Shown here piece after piece: positions 1 to 10,293 of a stretch of DNA of 64,000 bases. Where the stretch lies: the NCBI GenBank assembly GCA_900608495.1, contig UWYT01000113.1, positions 1 to 64,000 on the forward strand, given 5' to 3'. This DNA is from Olavius algarvensis spirochete endosymbiont (GTDB lineage: Bacteria; Spirochaetota; Spirochaetia; DSM-2461). The position numbers and the translations under genes are program-made. Position 1 is the stretch's first letter. Every line of letters begins with the position of its first letter. The notes under the pieces were generated by a model. That model was not told where the DNA came from, did not search any database, and was given only the letters and a program-made list of their open reading frames with translations.

Positions 1-218
1 GGAGAAAATACCACCTTAATTCCCCGCTCTGGCCCAAGTTCGCAATCAATGGCGACAATGTGGATGGTTATGAATTGCCGCTAGGGGAAAATCAAACTAT
101 GAGTATGTCCGCCAGTAAGATCTTGTTCAGCACTGATGAACAAGCATACAGAGAGGTGTTATTGCAGTACCTGTCCGCGGAAGAAGAAGATCAAGTTGAG
201 GAAAAAATCGATGAATGA
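1..218 (+). CDS. C-terminal end of an unrecognised gene upstream of hsdR (partial)
   Basis: An open frame enters from the left edge and runs without a stop to a TGA at 216-218, giving about 71 residues. The tail is acidic (a run of Glu and Asp before ...EKIDE). It overlaps the hsdR start by 8 bases (ATGAATGA), so the two genes are almost certainly one operon and translationally coupled. From position it should be another member of the type I restriction-modification operon or an accessory gene in it. I do not recognise the family, and the segment is too short to assign a function. Confidence 0.5.
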   Translation, partial: RKYHLNSPLWPKFAINGDNVDGYELPLGENQTMSMSASKILFSTDEQAYREVLLQYLSAEEEDQVEEKIDE

Positions 219-3200
219 AGAAGAACTCGAAAACCGCTGTCTGGACTGGTTCCGCAAAGGCGGCTGGGATGTGCTGTACGGACCTGACATTGCACCGGAC
301 CTGCCTGACGGCAAGGCAGGTGGCACAGACCTTCAGCGTGATGATTATGCCCAGGTGATGCTAAAGCACGATCTGGAAGTGGCGTTTACCCGTATCAACC
401 GGCACCTGCCGCATGAGTGCTTCGATCAGGTGGTCTCCAAGCTCTCGCAGACAGAAAGCCTGGATCTGGTTACCAACAACCGGGCCTTTCATCGCCTGCT
501 GCTAGAAGGCGTGCCAGTCGAATACAAGCAGGATGATGAGGTACACAACGACCATGCTTTCCTGGTCGATTTTGATCAGTCAACCAATAACCGCTTTGTC
601 GCCATCAATCAGTTCACCATCAGAGGCACCAAGCAACCGCGCCGCCCTGATGTGATCTGTTTTATCAACGGTTTGCCCTTTGCGGTGCTGGAGCTGAAAA
701 GCCCCAGTGACGAGAACGCCAACATCGAGGATGCCTTCAATCAATTGCAAACCTATAAGGATGAGATCAGCGACCTGTTTATCTTCAATGAGGCGTTGGT
801 GGTCAGTGATGGCTGTACCGCCCGTGTCGGTTCGCTCACCGCCAGCCTGGAGCGCTTCATGCCCTGGCGCACAATCGAGCGTGAGGACGACAAGCCGCTG
901 CTGGAGTGGCAACTGGAAACACTGGTGCGCGGCTTCTTTGACCCGAAACTGTTTCTGGATTACATCCGCTATTTTGTGCTGTTTGAAACCGACCTGTCTG
1001 CCGGACAGGCAGGCGGTGGGATTATCAAGAAAATCGCCGGTTATCATCAGTTCCATGCGGTGCGCGAGGCGGTAAAGGCAACTGTGATAGCGGCGCAAGA
1101 GATTGAAGGGGTTGCCGAAAAACGGGCGACCTATGGCGATGGGGTGGTGCCCGGCAGTAAAAAGGCCGGTGTGGTGTGGCATACCCAGGGCTCGGGCAAG
1201 AGCCTCTCCATGTGCTGCTATGCCGGGAAGCTGTTACAGCAACCGACGATGAACAACCCAACCTTGATCGTGGTGACGGATCGCAATGATCTGGACGGAC
1301 AGTTGTTTGCCACCTTCAGCAATGCCGTGGAGTTATTGAAACAGACGCCGGTACAGGCCAACGACCGGGACGAGCTGCGAGAACTACTGGCTGAGCGTGA
1401 ATCGGGCGGCATCATCTTTACAACGGTACAGAAGTTTGCCTTAGTTAAAGATGAAAATGGCGATGAGGAGAGCAGCCACCCGATACTCAATGACCGCCAC
1501 AATATCGTGGTGATCTCCGATGAGGCTCACCGCAGCCAGTATGGCCTGAAGGCGGTGCTGACTGCTGAAGGCCAATATAAGTTTGGCTATGCCAAGCACA
1601 TGCGCGATGCGCTGCCGTTTGCCTCTTTTATCGGTTTCACCGGCACCCCCATATCGCAGGAGGATAAAGATACCCGGGCGGTCTTCGGCGATTATGTCTC
1701 CATCTACGACATTCAGGATGCCGTGGACGATGGTGCGACCGTACCCATTTACTATGAGTCCCGCCTGGCCAAGCTGGAGCTGAACAACAAGGAGATCGAG
1801 GCGCTCTCCGATCAAGTCGATGAGGTGGTCGAGGATGAAGAAGACGTTGGGCAGCGAGAAAAAACCAAGGGTGAATGGAGCCGACTGGAAAAGCTTGTGG
1901 GTGCGACACCCCGTTTGCAGCAGGTGGCTGCCGATCTAATCGACCATTTTGAAGCACGTACCGCCACCATGGATGGCAAGGCGATGATAGTCGGTATGAG
2001 CCGGGACATCTGCGCCCAGCTCTACAATGAGATTGTCGCCTTGCGCCCCGACTGGCACGACCCCGACCCGGAAAAAGGTGCGATCAAAATCGTGATGACC
2101 GGGTCCGCTTCCGATAAGCCATTGCTGCAACCCCACATCTACAACAAAAAAACCAAGAAGCGACTGGAGAAGCGTTTTAAGGATAAAAACGACCCGCTAA
2201 AGCTGGTGATCGTACGTGATATGTGGCTGACCGGTTTTGATGCCCCCTGTTGCCATACCATGTATGTCGATAAGCCGATGAAGGGACACAACCTGATGCA
2301 GGCCATTGCCCGGGTGAATCGGGTATTCAAGGACAAGCAAGGCGGGTTGGTGGTTGACTACATCGGCATCGCCAATGAGCTGAAACAGGCGCTCAAGACC
2401 TACACCGACTCCAAGGGCAAAGGTGAACCGACCCTTCGTGCCGAAAAGGCGCTGGCGATTCTTTTGGAAAAGCTGGATGCCATTCGGGGGATGTTTGCCA
2501 AGACACCGCAATCGGATGGTCTGGATATTTCCGGATTCGAGACCGACGCACACAAGCTGCTGGTGCCTGCCGCCAACTATGTGCTGGGACTGGAAGATGG
2601 CAAGAAGCGTTTTCTCGATCTGGTACTGGCCACCAGCAAGGCCTATTCACTATGCAGCACGCTGGACGAGGCCAAAGGCCTGCGCAAGGAGATCGCCTTT
2701 TACTCTGCGGTGAAGGCGGCTATCAGCAAGTTCACCTCGGTTGATAAGAAGCGCACACAGGAAGAGAAGAATTCCGTGCTCAAGCAGATATTGGATAACG
2801 CCGTCATCGCCGAAGGCGTGGCGGATGTGTTCAGCCTGTGCGGTTTGGATAAACCCGATATCGGCCTGCTCTCCGATGAGTTTCTGAAAGATGTCCGGCA
2901 GATGCCGCACCAGAACCTGGCCGTTGAGCTGCTGGAAAAACTGCTCAAGGACGACATCAAGGCCAAGACCCGCAACAACGTGGTTCAGGAGAAGAAGTAC
3001 GCTGAGCGGCTGCAGGAGACCCTGCGCAAGTATAACAACCGAGCCATTGAGACGGCACAGGTTATCGAGGAGCTTATCCAGATGGCCAAGGAGTTTCAGG
3101 CGGAGATGGCGCGTAAGGCCGAGTTGGGACTCAACCCCGATGAGATTGCCTTTTATGATGCCCTGGCCAATAATGAAAGCGCGGTTCGTGAGCTTGGCGA

Positions 3201-3414
3201 TGAGACCCTGAAGAAAATCGCTACTGAGATTACCTGCAAGCTACGCAAATCAACCACTGTCGACTGGCAAGTACGCGATAGCGTTCGGGCCAAGCTGAAG
3301 ATTCTGGTGCGGGGTACATTGTGGCGTTACGAATACCCGCCCGACAAAACGACAGAAGCCGTTGAGCTTGTGCTCAAGCAGGCTGAGACACTCTCGAATT
3401 CCTGGAGTAAATAA
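211..3414 (+). CDS. hsdR: Type I restriction enzyme R subunit (HsdR)
   Basis: This is the motor and nuclease subunit of a type I restriction-modification complex; it translocates unmethylated DNA and cuts it. The 1067-aa product has an N-terminal PD-(D/E)XK-type nuclease (Asp147, then ELK with Glu161 and Lys163). Superfamily 2 helicase motifs follow: Walker A TQGSGKS near 330, DEAH near 437 and FTGTP near 476. Length is normal for the family. I chose ATG 211 over an upstream in-frame ATG at 136 because it overlaps the upstream stop and begins with a typical MNEEELE terminus. The gene is GC-rich compared with the origin region. Two short in-frame inserts (near residues 31-37 and 264-270) coincide with GC-rich hairpins at 300-320 and 993-1009. 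HsdM and HsdS are not in the window and probably lie to the left. Confidence 0.93.
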   Translation: MNEEELENRCLDWFRKGGWDVLYGPDIAPDLPDGKAGGTDLQRDDYAQVMLKHDLEVAFTRINRHLPHECFDQVVSKLSQTESLDLVTNNRAFHRLLLEGVPVEYKQDDEVHNDHAFLVDFDQSTNNRFVAINQFTIRGTKQPRRPDVICFINGLPFAVLELKSPSDENANIEDAFNQLQTYKDEISDLFIFNEALVVSDGCTARVGSLTASLERFMPWRTIEREDDKPLLEWQLETLVRGFFDPKLFLDYIRYFVLFETDLSAGQAGGGIIKKIAGYHQFHAVREAVKATVIAAQEIEGVAEKRATYGDGVVPGSKKAGVVWHTQGSGKSLSMCCYAGKLLQQPTMNNPTLIVVTDRNDLDGQLFATFSNAVELLKQTPVQANDRDELRELLAERESGGIIFTTVQKFALVKDENGDEESSHPILNDRHNIVVISDEAHRSQYGLKAVLTAEGQYKFGYAKHMRDALPFASFIGFTGTPISQEDKDTRAVFGDYVSIYDIQDAVDDGATVPIYYESRLAKLELNNKEIEALSDQVDEVVEDEEDVGQREKTKGEWSRLEKLVGATPRLQQVAADLIDHFEARTATMDGKAMIVGMSRDICAQLYNEIVALRPDWHDPDPEKGAIKIVMTGSASDKPLLQPHIYNKKTKKRLEKRFKDKNDPLKLVIVRDMWLTGFDAPCCHTMYVDKPMKGHNLMQAIARVNRVFKDKQGGLVVDYIGIANELKQALKTYTDSKGKGEPTLRAEKALAILLEKLDAIRGMFAKTPQSDGLDISGFETDAHKLLVPAANYVLGLEDGKKRFLDLVLATSKAYSLCSTLDEAKGLRKEIAFYSAVKAAISKFTSVDKKRTQEEKNSVLKQILDNAVIAEGVADVFSLCGLDKPDIGLLSDEFLKDVRQMPHQNLAVELLEKLLKDDIKAKTRNNVVQEKKYAERLQETLRKYNNRAIETAQVIEELIQMAKEFQAEMARKAELGLNPDEIAFYDALANNESAVRELGDETLKKIATEITCKLRKSTTVDWQVRDSVRAKLKILVRGTLWRYEYPPDKTTEAVELVLKQAETLSNSWSK
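300..323. repeat. REP-like GC-rich palindrome inserted in frame in hsdR (copy 1)
   Basis: CCTGCC (300-305) can pair with GGCAGG (315-320). It sits in frame in hsdR and encodes LPDGKAGG, at a place where family members normally run straight on from GPDIAPD. It closely resembles the element at 993-1016. Confidence 0.5.
993..1016. repeat. REP-like GC-rich palindrome inserted in frame in hsdR (copy 2)
   Basis: CCTGTC (993-998), a 5-base loop and GACAGG (1004-1009) form a hairpin, followed by CAGGCGG. It encodes LSAGQAGG just before the conserved [12 protein letters not shown] segment of HsdR. By eye it matches copy 1 at most positions. Confidence 0.5.
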
Positions 3415-3431
3415 CCTTATTGATTAACTGA

Positions 3432-4176
3432 ATCAACCGTGATGGTTGTCGTATAAAAAAGCGGACAATTACGATTAATGAATCAAAACAGAGCAGCCTG
3501 GAACAGTTCCTGATAGATCAGGCCGCGGAAAAGAATATTGCTCTCGATAGCGATAAGACGAAGATTGTTGATTCTGAAATCAATCAGGTAGTTAACAAGT
3601 CAAAAAAGTTTACCGACTGGCATAAAAAGAGCAGTACACAGGCTGAATTGAAAGTCCGACTCCGCCCTGTGCTTGCAAAGCATGGTCTCCCGGTTCTTGA
3701 TTCAGTGTTTGATGAAATCTCAAGGCGTGCTGGCAGTTCATCCACACCGAAGTCTTACTGGTTTGTTGGCGCATCCTACGGCAAAGGTAGCGAGGATCAG
3801 ACCGAGCGTTTCATAACCGAAGGCGTCTGGCAAAACGGCTACCAGGACAAATACCTTGATGTCGTTCGCTCCATGCAGCCTGGCGACAAGATTGCCATCA
3901 AATCGTCCTATACCCTAAAAGCGTAACCTGCCTTTCGACAGCAAGGGTCAGACCGTCTCCATGATGGATATCAAAGCGATTGGCGTGGTGACGAAAAACC
4001 ATGGTGATGGCCGGTTTGTCGACGTGGATTGGGAGCCGCGTTTAGATCCAGTGAAAGAATGGTATTTCTACACGAACCGAAGCACGGTATGGCGTGTGCT
4101 GCCCGGGGAATGGATGACTGATGCCCTTATCGACTTTACCTTCAGCGCTGGAAAGCCCCGGCTACAAGGGGCCAGA
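3432..4176 (+). pseudogene. Frameshifted, truncated remnant: HsdR-like tail joined to McrB-like N-terminal domain
   Basis: A frame without a start codon runs from about 3432 to a TAA at 3924-3926. Its first part (TDWHKKSSTQAELKVRLRP near 3618-3675) resembles the C-terminal tail of a second HsdR-type protein. The part after about 3755 (YWFVGASYGKG, then QPGDKIAIKSSYT) resembles the N-terminal domain of McrB-type AAA restriction proteins. The reading continues in another frame from about 3918 (KRNLPFDSKGQTVS, then VKEWYFYTNRSTVWRV) to about 4176, where it is cut off next to a tRNA terminator. A lesion at the CCCTAAAAGCG stretch (3912-3922) is therefore likely. No AAA domain remains, so it cannot work as McrB. 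The family names come from recalled motifs and are moderately sure; that the gene is broken is clearer. Confidence 0.6.
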
Positions 4177-4184
4177 TACGAAAA

Positions 4185-4211
4185 AGCCGGTTTCAGAGAA
4201 CCGGTTTTTTT
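4185..4211. terminator. Bidirectional rho-independent terminator beside tRNA-Ser(GCT)
   Basis: CCGGTT (4187-4192), loop TCAGAG, AACCGG (4199-4204) are flanked by AAAAAG on the left and a T-run (4205-4211) on the right. On the minus strand it lies just after the tRNA 3' end at 4218 and has its own T-run, so it probably ends the tRNA transcript. It could also stop read-through from the restriction genes. Confidence 0.75.
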
Positions 4212-4215
4212 GTTT

Positions 4216-5002
<787 letters not shown>

Positions 5003-5072
5003 AGTCCCGGCGACATATTCCCCAGGCGGACGCAATGTCCTTGCCAAGCAGTCCCGTTCGCAACAGGCGGGA

Positions 5073-6740
5073 TCAGTCATGCAGCGCCCTCCAGTTCTCG
5101 ATAACCCGACGAATATCAGTTCTGTTAAATTCCATAGTCATCAGCGCCGATGCCTTGTATCGGGTCAGGCTGTTATCATATTTCGGTGGAAGCCAGCGCA
5201 GTTGCTTCTCGGTGGCCGGTTGATACAGCCAGTCCCTTTGTTTGTGGGCAGTGCTTTCTGTCTCAAACCGGTTGATCCAGTCATCTGCAGCGGCAAAACA
5301 CACATTGCGTTCTCCAGCAGTCAAAAGTTTAACCAGATGCGAGGGTTTTTTGCGCCCGCCAACCGCATACCATTCACCGTCGAGATAAAAGACACCGCCC
5401 CACGCCTCGAAGCCGGTTGCAATGAAGTAACGGTCATTGTCGTACAGATCGCACCAGGAAAAATTGGAGCGCTTGAGAATATCGATTTCCGTCATGCGAA
5501 AATCAGCTGTCTGAGTGGCAGCAGCCTCGGGCTGTCCTTCCCAGACATAGCCACATAGCGGACATTCCTTGCTGGCAAGCGGGACATCAGCACCGCATTC
5601 AGGGCAATCTTTGTAAGGCGCATCACCCTCTACAAACCGGTCGTCCAGCTGAACTTCCTGCTCAAGAAAACCATGCATCAATATCGAAGTGCCAAAATCC
5701 AGAACAATGCAGTTTTTCTTGATGACGCCGGAAAACTCAGCCGGATCAACAGTCCGCAAACCCCTGCCAATCATCTGAATCATGGTTGATTTGTAAGAGC
5801 TGGGGCGCAACAGTACGATGCAGGAAGTTGGCGGGTGGTCCCAGCCTTCCGTCAGTACCGCGACATTGACAACAACCTGCAGATTGTTTTTGCCGTAAGC
5901 CTTCAAAGTGTCGGAGCGCTCTGTTTCGCTCATATCGCCCCAAATCATGCCTGTGGTAATCCCGGCGCTTTGATAGCTCGTCATCACATCGCGGGCATGA
6001 TTAACCGTGGAACAGAACACAACGGTTTGGCGATCTCCGGCTTTTTCCTTCCAGTGCTGAACAACGGCATCATTGATGGGGCGTGTGTTCATGATGTTAG
6101 CGACCGCACCCATATCATAATCAAGGGCAGTCTTGCGGACTCTCCTCAGCTCTTCCTGAACGCCCACATCCATCACAAAAGTGCGCGGTGGAACAAGATG
6201 GCCCGAGGCAATCAGTTCCTTAACCATGATTTGGTCTGAAACATTGGAAAAGATGTTGCGAAGACCCTTCTTGTCACCGCGATGGGGCGTGGCCGTCATG
6301 CCCAGAAGCTTCATGTCCGGATTGATGCGCCGGGCGTGTTCAATCACCCGCATATAGCTGTCAGCCCGGGCGTGATGAGCTTCATCGATAACCAGTGCAT
6401 CCAAAGGGGGCAACGAGATTAAGTTGTTTTCGCGGGAGAGAGTTTGCACCATCGCAAACGCCACCTGGCCATCCCAATTTTTCTCATTGGCGTTAAAAAT
6501 GCTGGTAGATAGCGAGGGGCTTACGAGCTTGAATTTACCTTCGTTTTGAAAGGTTAGTTCATCGCGGTGAGCAAGAACGCAGGCCCGTTCAATATCGCGC
6601 TTGAACATCCGATCCAGCACAGCCGAGAGCATGATCGTTTTGCCCGCACCGGCCGGAGCGACAGCAAGCGTATTGCCGTGAGTGTAGAGCGCATCAACAG
6701 TTTTGGAGACGAGCTCCTTTTGTCTTGGTCTGAGTAACAT
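5073..6740 (-). CDS. DEAD/DEAH-box superfamily 2 helicase with zinc ribbon (phage/plasmid type)
   Basis: The 555-aa product is an ATP-dependent nucleic-acid helicase of the COG1061 (SSL2-like) type. Motifs in order are Walker A APAGAGKT near residue 30, DEAHHAR near 117, motif III MTATPHRGD near 150, and the second RecA lobe with TEGWDHPP and QMIGRGLR near 310-335. A four-Cys zinc ribbon (CPECG...CPLCG) follows near 385-410. A C-terminal domain of about 140 residues follows that I cannot name. A good ribosome site (AAGGAGG) lies 4-5 bases before the ATG. Similar proteins are common on phages and plasmids. Together with the GC-rich base use and the flanking duplicated tRNA copies, this suggests it arrived as part of a mobile segment. 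Its substrate is unknown. Confidence 0.85.
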   Translation of the reverse strand: MLLRPRQKELVSKTVDALYTHGNTLAVAPAGAGKTIMLSAVLDRMFKRDIERACVLAHRDELTFQNEGKFKLVSPSLSTSIFNANEKNWDGQVAFAMVQTLSRENNLISLPPLDALVIDEAHHARADSYMRVIEHARRINPDMKLLGMTATPHRGDKKGLRNIFSNVSDQIMVKELIASGHLVPPRTFVMDVGVQEELRRVRKTALDYDMGAVANIMNTRPINDAVVQHWKEKAGDRQTVVFCSTVNHARDVMTSYQSAGITTGMIWGDMSETERSDTLKAYGKNNLQVVVNVAVLTEGWDHPPTSCIVLLRPSSYKSTMIQMIGRGLRTVDPAEFSGVIKKNCIVLDFGTSILMHGFLEQEVQLDDRFVEGDAPYKDCPECGADVPLASKECPLCGYVWEGQPEAAATQTADFRMTEIDILKRSNFSWCDLYDNDRYFIATGFEAWGGVFYLDGEWYAVGGRKKPSHLVKLLTAGERNVCFAAADDWINRFETESTAHKQRDWLYQPATEKQLRWLPPKYDNSLTRYKASALMTMEFNRTDIRRVIENWRALHD

Positions 6741-6817
6741 GCCGCCTCCTTATAATTGCGCCCATGACGGCAGGTTGCTGGCAGAACTCGCAGGCGCACT
6801 TTGGTTGCCACCCCTCT

Positions 6818-7090
6818 TTAGAGGGGCTGCGAGCAGACGTCGATACTGCACCCATTAATGAGGCATATCTTATCCGGTGTGATAACCAGTTTGATGCTTT
6901 TCTTATCGTCACCGCTTTGGTTTTTATCGACATCGATACGGGAGGCAAACTCAAATACCATCCAGATCGCCAGGGCCATACATGCGGCGGGTATTCTGGG
7001 CAGCGGAGAGAGTTGTTCCTGTTGGATACGCCACGTGCAAAGTTCAAAATTCCCTTGATTGAAGCGCCACCACTGTTCTTCCGGACTCAA
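6818..7090 (-). CDS. Small hypothetical protein upstream of the helicase
   Basis: A 90-aa frame on the helicase strand; its stop lies about 78 bases before the helicase start. The beginning (SPEEQWWRFNQG) and the end (ITPDKICLINGCSIDV) look protein-like. The frame stays open upstream of the annotated start (reading ...QELEFDWAIL), so the true start may be missing or the gene may be partly decayed. I do not recognise it. It could be an accessory gene of the same mobile segment or chance. Confidence 0.3.
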   Translation of the reverse strand: MSPEEQWWRFNQGNFELCTWRIQQEQLSPLPRIPAACMALAIWMVFEFASRIDVDKNQSGDDKKSIKLVITPDKICLINGCSIDVCSQPL

Positions 7091-7214
7091 AATAGCCCAA
7101 TCAAACTCCAGCTCTTGCGCGCAGGCATATTTTCCTTACCAAACAACAAATTCGCAGTTTGAATAGACCGATCCCGTGGCGTTGTTCCGTGCAGTCCAGC
7201 CTTGAGAGGCATCG

Positions 7215-7300
7215 TCATGCGGTCATACGAATCCTGATTGCCATTCCTTTCGGGGTAGCGTCAAAAACGCTTTCAATCATCTGCACTTGAGAGATTCGAA
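7215..7300 (-). pseudogene. Short C-terminal tail of an unrecognised decayed gene
   Basis: A frame reading MIESVFDATPKGMAIRIR and ending at TGA (7215-7217) abuts the broken 3' end of the tRNA-Ser copy. It looks like the end of a real protein, but nothing upstream supports a whole gene. It may mark the junction where the mobile segment joined. Confidence 0.25.
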
Positions 7301-7371
7301 CCCTCGGTGTGCAGTCAACCCACAGAACGCCTTGGCAGGGAGCCCGATTCAACCACTCTCGCACCTTTTCC
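7285..7371 (-). pseudogene. tRNA-Ser pseudogene (second copy)
   Basis: This is a degenerate copy of tRNA-Ser(GCT). The D-arm (GCGAGAGTGGTTGAATCGGG) and T-loop (GGTTCGAATC) are kept. The 5' acceptor reads GGAAAAG, the anticodon loop has changed from CTGCTAA to CTGCCAA with a mismatched stem, and the 3' acceptor strand is replaced by unrelated bases. It cannot fold into a complete cloverleaf. Confidence 0.8.
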
Positions 7372-8324
7372 AAATTATCGAAACGGGCGACTAATCAACA
7401 TCGTTGTGTAATCCTCCCTAGATTGTCCTTTACATCGCTTCGCGTTGCAACACCCCGCATAGAAGATGCAAACCTCGGCGTCACCTGTTGCACCTCACCT
7501 CATCTTGAAGCCAAAAAAGCCCGCCTTTAACTCGAAGTCGATACATCCCTATCACAAGCCATGCCCCGAGGAGCGAACACCTCCCAGGCAGGCCGGCTTT
7601 GATACTCGCGTATAGCCGCATATGAATCTGTAAAAATATCATGGTAAACACCATTTCGGCGGCATCCAGCCAACTGCTTATGTACCTTATTCTTGATTCA
7701 GCAGTCGGCAGGTGATTCAAGATTCACAGCCTCAAATTTATGACTGACCTCCGGACAACTGCCGAGGAAAGAAGGTGTCTCCCTGCTGCTTTACTTGTAA
7801 TTCCAAATCGAAATTGATACCGTGTAAGGAGTACGAAAAAGCTGAGGTGATTGACGCATGGGATTTAGTCTGTTGGGGGTGACTGTTGGTTTTTTAAAGC
7901 AAAATCCGGAACAAAAATTTACTGCTCGTGAGATTGCAGCCTGGATATTCGAAACCTACCCTGATGAGTGCCGACAAAAACAAAATCGTTCCAAAGCAAA
8001 AGTAACTCCGCTTGATACTGACGCGGCCCTGCTTCAGCAGATTGCTGCTGAAATAGGTTCACGGCGCCCCCGGTTGCAAGCAATGAATCCGAAAATCAAA
8101 ACTACCGAAGCCCGGCCTCGGAAGTTCTACTATACCGATTCAAGTGACAGCGACGAAATTGAGCGTACAGAGAGCAGCGCGACGGCATCCGCGGCTGATC
8201 CGAATGCCGCAATCATAAAAGAACACGATCTTTACTCCATCCTGAGCGAGTTTTTGTGGTCTGAACTTGCAATCTATAGCAGGAGGATTGACGAGAAACG
8301 CTCCCGTAAGTCTCGCAGTGCCGG
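7291..8324. repeat. Duplicated tRNA-Ser/hrgA unit, copy B
   Basis: Matches 4229-5002. In this copy hrgA is intact and the tRNA is broken, the reverse of copy A. The stretch 7372-7857 between pseudo-tRNA and hrgA has no convincing gene of its own. GAGGTG about 10 bases before ATG 7858 is the likely hrgA ribosome site. Confidence 0.85.
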
Positions 8325-8811
8325 CGGTAATAAGTGGCTCTATCCAGATTTGGTTGGTATGGAGGATTTAAGCCAGGATTGGCACCGTGAAATCAAGGAT
8401 TGTGTGCAGCAGTATGCAGATAAGAAAAACAAACTATGGTCCTTTGAAGTCAAAATCCTGATTAATAGCTCCAACGTAAGAGAAGCCTTTTTCCAGACAG
8501 TCAGTAATTCATCATGGGCCAATTTTGGATATCTGGTGGCCAATGAAATCGAAGGCGCTGACACGTCAAAAGAACTTCGCATGCTGGCCGGTTTACACGG
8601 TATTGGTTTTATCAAGCTCGATTCTGAGAATTCCTCAGAGAGCCAAATTATGATTCCTGCGAAAGAAAGAACTGAAATTGACTGGAATGCCGCCAATCGC
8701 CTGGCCGAAGAGAATAAGGATTTCCTGGATTATATAAAAACAGTCCGCCAGTTTTATCAGACTGGCGAAGTGCATGAAACAGATTGGGATGCCAAGGCTC
8801 AAGAAGATTAA
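7858..8811 (+). CDS. hrgA: HrgA/COG2958-family protein, winged helix plus PD-(D/E)XK-like domain
   Basis: The 317-aa product belongs to the family often found beside restriction-modification genes (HrgA in Helicobacter and Campylobacter; COG2958). Residues 1-95 look like a winged-helix domain (TAREIAAWIFETYP, then a basic stretch ending RPRKFYY). A low-complexity acidic and Ser-rich linker follows near 100-120. The C-terminal domain has YPDLVG near 160 and SFEVK near 198, the layout of a PD-(D/E)XK nuclease site. A DNA-binding protein with nuclease potential is therefore plausible, but activity is inferred. It sits with hsdR, an McrB remnant and a helicase in a defence-like cluster. Base use is richer in G and C than in the dnaA region. 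A ruined duplicate lies at 4594. Confidence 0.7.
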   Translation: MGFSLLGVTVGFLKQNPEQKFTAREIAAWIFETYPDECRQKQNRSKAKVTPLDTDAALLQQIAAEIGSRRPRLQAMNPKIKTTEARPRKFYYTDSSDSDEIERTESSATASAADPNAAIIKEHDLYSILSEFLWSELAIYSRRIDEKRSRKSRSAGGNKWLYPDLVGMEDLSQDWHREIKDCVQQYADKKNKLWSFEVKILINSSNVREAFFQTVSNSSWANFGYLVANEIEGADTSKELRMLAGLHGIGFIKLDSENSSESQIMIPAKERTEIDWNAANRLAEENKDFLDYIKTVRQFYQTGEVHETDWDAKAQED

Positions 8812-9213
8812 TCCTGCCTTTTTAGTTTTTCCGGCCGTATTCAAAGCAGCCCTATCCGCGAACTTTGTGGCATCCCATGGCAAAATCGTTTGTTGGTTCC
8901 CTCTAACGCTTTGAATCAAGCCGGGAGATATCTTTTCTCGTTTTCCGACTTAACATCGATATAAAAATTGAAGAAGCTGTGAATGGTTTGCTCCAGTCGG
9001 AGCAGGCATCACTAGCTTTTTTCTGGTTTTATGGTGTTTACCCGTTCCCCCTTGCCAGTAAGAACCCGTTGTGAATCCGATTCTCAATCTGCCTGGCGTA
9101 CAGTTTCAACATCCTTTGCGGATGTTCGATCTATACCTTAATGATGAGATGCCCGCAACATCAATAAGGCAGGTGGCCTTGCGGAATTGTTCCACCCACA
9201 GCAATTACTGAAG
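8812..9213. other. Intergenic stretch without a recognisable gene
   Basis: About 400 bases between hrgA and tRNA-Ser(TGA). I see no credible coding frame, repeat or terminator. The change from GC-rich accessory DNA to the origin-region style happens here, so it is the likely right border of the foreign segment. Confidence 0.5.
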
Positions 9214-9298
9214 CGGAGGGAGTGGGATTCGAACCCACGGCAGGTTGCCCTGCACTGGTTTTCAAGACCAGCCCCATAAACCACTCGGTCATCCCTCC
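9214..9298 (-). tRNA. tRNA-Ser(TGA)
   Basis: On the minus strand the acceptor GGAGGGA (9292-9298) pairs with TCCCTCC. The anticodon stem/loop CTGGT-CTTGAAA-ACCAG gives anticodon TGA. A long class II variable arm and a GGTTCGAATCC T-arm are present. The 3' end reads G then CTT, so CCA is not encoded and must be added. Confidence 0.95.
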
Positions 9299-9396
9299 AA
9301 TAGAAGCATATCCTATCCAGAATCTGAACCAAGTCAATTGCACATCTAATCCCGCTGGAATCGCACGATATGAAAAGATTGTGCACTTAGGCAAGG

Positions 9397-10293
9397 TTAG
9401 TCCCGCCTTTTAACAATCAATGCATAGATTCTTTCCAAATCTTCACGATCAAACCAAGAAATTTCAACCTTCCCCCGGTATAGAGACCCTTTTAGAAGAA
9501 CTTTTGTTCCAAGTGCTTCCACAAACTTCTGTTCAATGTCTCTAAGTTCCGGATTGTTTCCCTCATTCTTCAGGGGCTCTTTGGCTTTAGCCTTCTTAGT
9601 TCCCCTATACCCGCGATTCATATCATCCGCCATCGCTTCGGCGTTTCTTACCGACAACGATTTTTCAATTATCCTGTTAAACAGAAGCTCTTGATCTGCT
9701 GGATTCATCACTGTCAACAAGGCCCTGGCATGCCCTGCACTGATATCTCTCACATCGATGGCTTCTTTCATCTTATCCGGCAGCTTCAATAAACGAAGGC
9801 TGTTGGCTACCGTGGATCTTTTTTTCCCCACCCTGTCCGCCATATCCTGCTGAGACAAACCAAGAACATCTATGAGTTGACGATATGCCCTTGCCTCTTC
9901 CAAAGGAGTGAGATTGTCCCGCTGTATATTTTCCACCAGGGTGATTTCCAATTTTTGCTCAGATGCAAATTCCCTGATAATGGCGGGGATTTTCTCCAGG
10001 CGGGCAAGCTTACTGGCCTTCAAGCGTCTCTCGCCAGCAATCAGCGTGTAAGTTCCATCCTCTCTCTCTTCCGCAAGTATCGGCTGGAGGACACCCTGCT
10101 GTCGAATTGACTCGGCTAGTTCCGCAAGAGTTTCTTCATCAAAGTACTCACGAGGCTGTTCGGGATTTGGTTTAATCTTATCGATATGGACAAGTCTAAC
10201 CTGTCCATCATTTTTTTCGCCGGATATTGTTAAATCCAGTCCTTCCCCCAGTAGCGCATCGAGTCCGGAGCCCAGGGCTTTTTTCTTAAACAC
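9397..10293 (-). CDS. parB: Chromosome partitioning protein ParB
   Basis: A 298-aa CTP-dependent DNA clamp that loads at parS and spreads to organise the origin. The N-terminal peptide MFKKKALGSGLDALLG is the usual ParA-contact segment. The CTP-binding/ParB box GERRLKAS lies near residue 90, the ENIQRDNLTPLEEA stretch near 118, and a helix-turn-helix (LSQQDMADRVGKKRSTVAN) near 150. The C-terminal dimerisation part ends IYALIVKRRD. It overlaps parA by 8 bases in the same operon. A matching parS lies at 12544-12559, about 2.3 kb away. All expected domains are present. Confidence 0.95.
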   Translation of the reverse strand: MFKKKALGSGLDALLGEGLDLTISGEKNDGQVRLVHIDKIKPNPEQPREYFDEETLAELAESIRQQGVLQPILAEEREDGTYTLIAGERRLKASKLARLEKIPAIIREFASEQKLEITLVENIQRDNLTPLEEARAYRQLIDVLGLSQQDMADRVGKKRSTVANSLRLLKLPDKMKEAIDVRDISAGHARALLTVMNPADQELLFNRIIEKSLSVRNAEAMADDMNRGYRGTKKAKAKEPLKNEGNNPELRDIEQKFVEALGTKVLLKGSLYRGKVEISWFDREDLERIYALIVKRRD

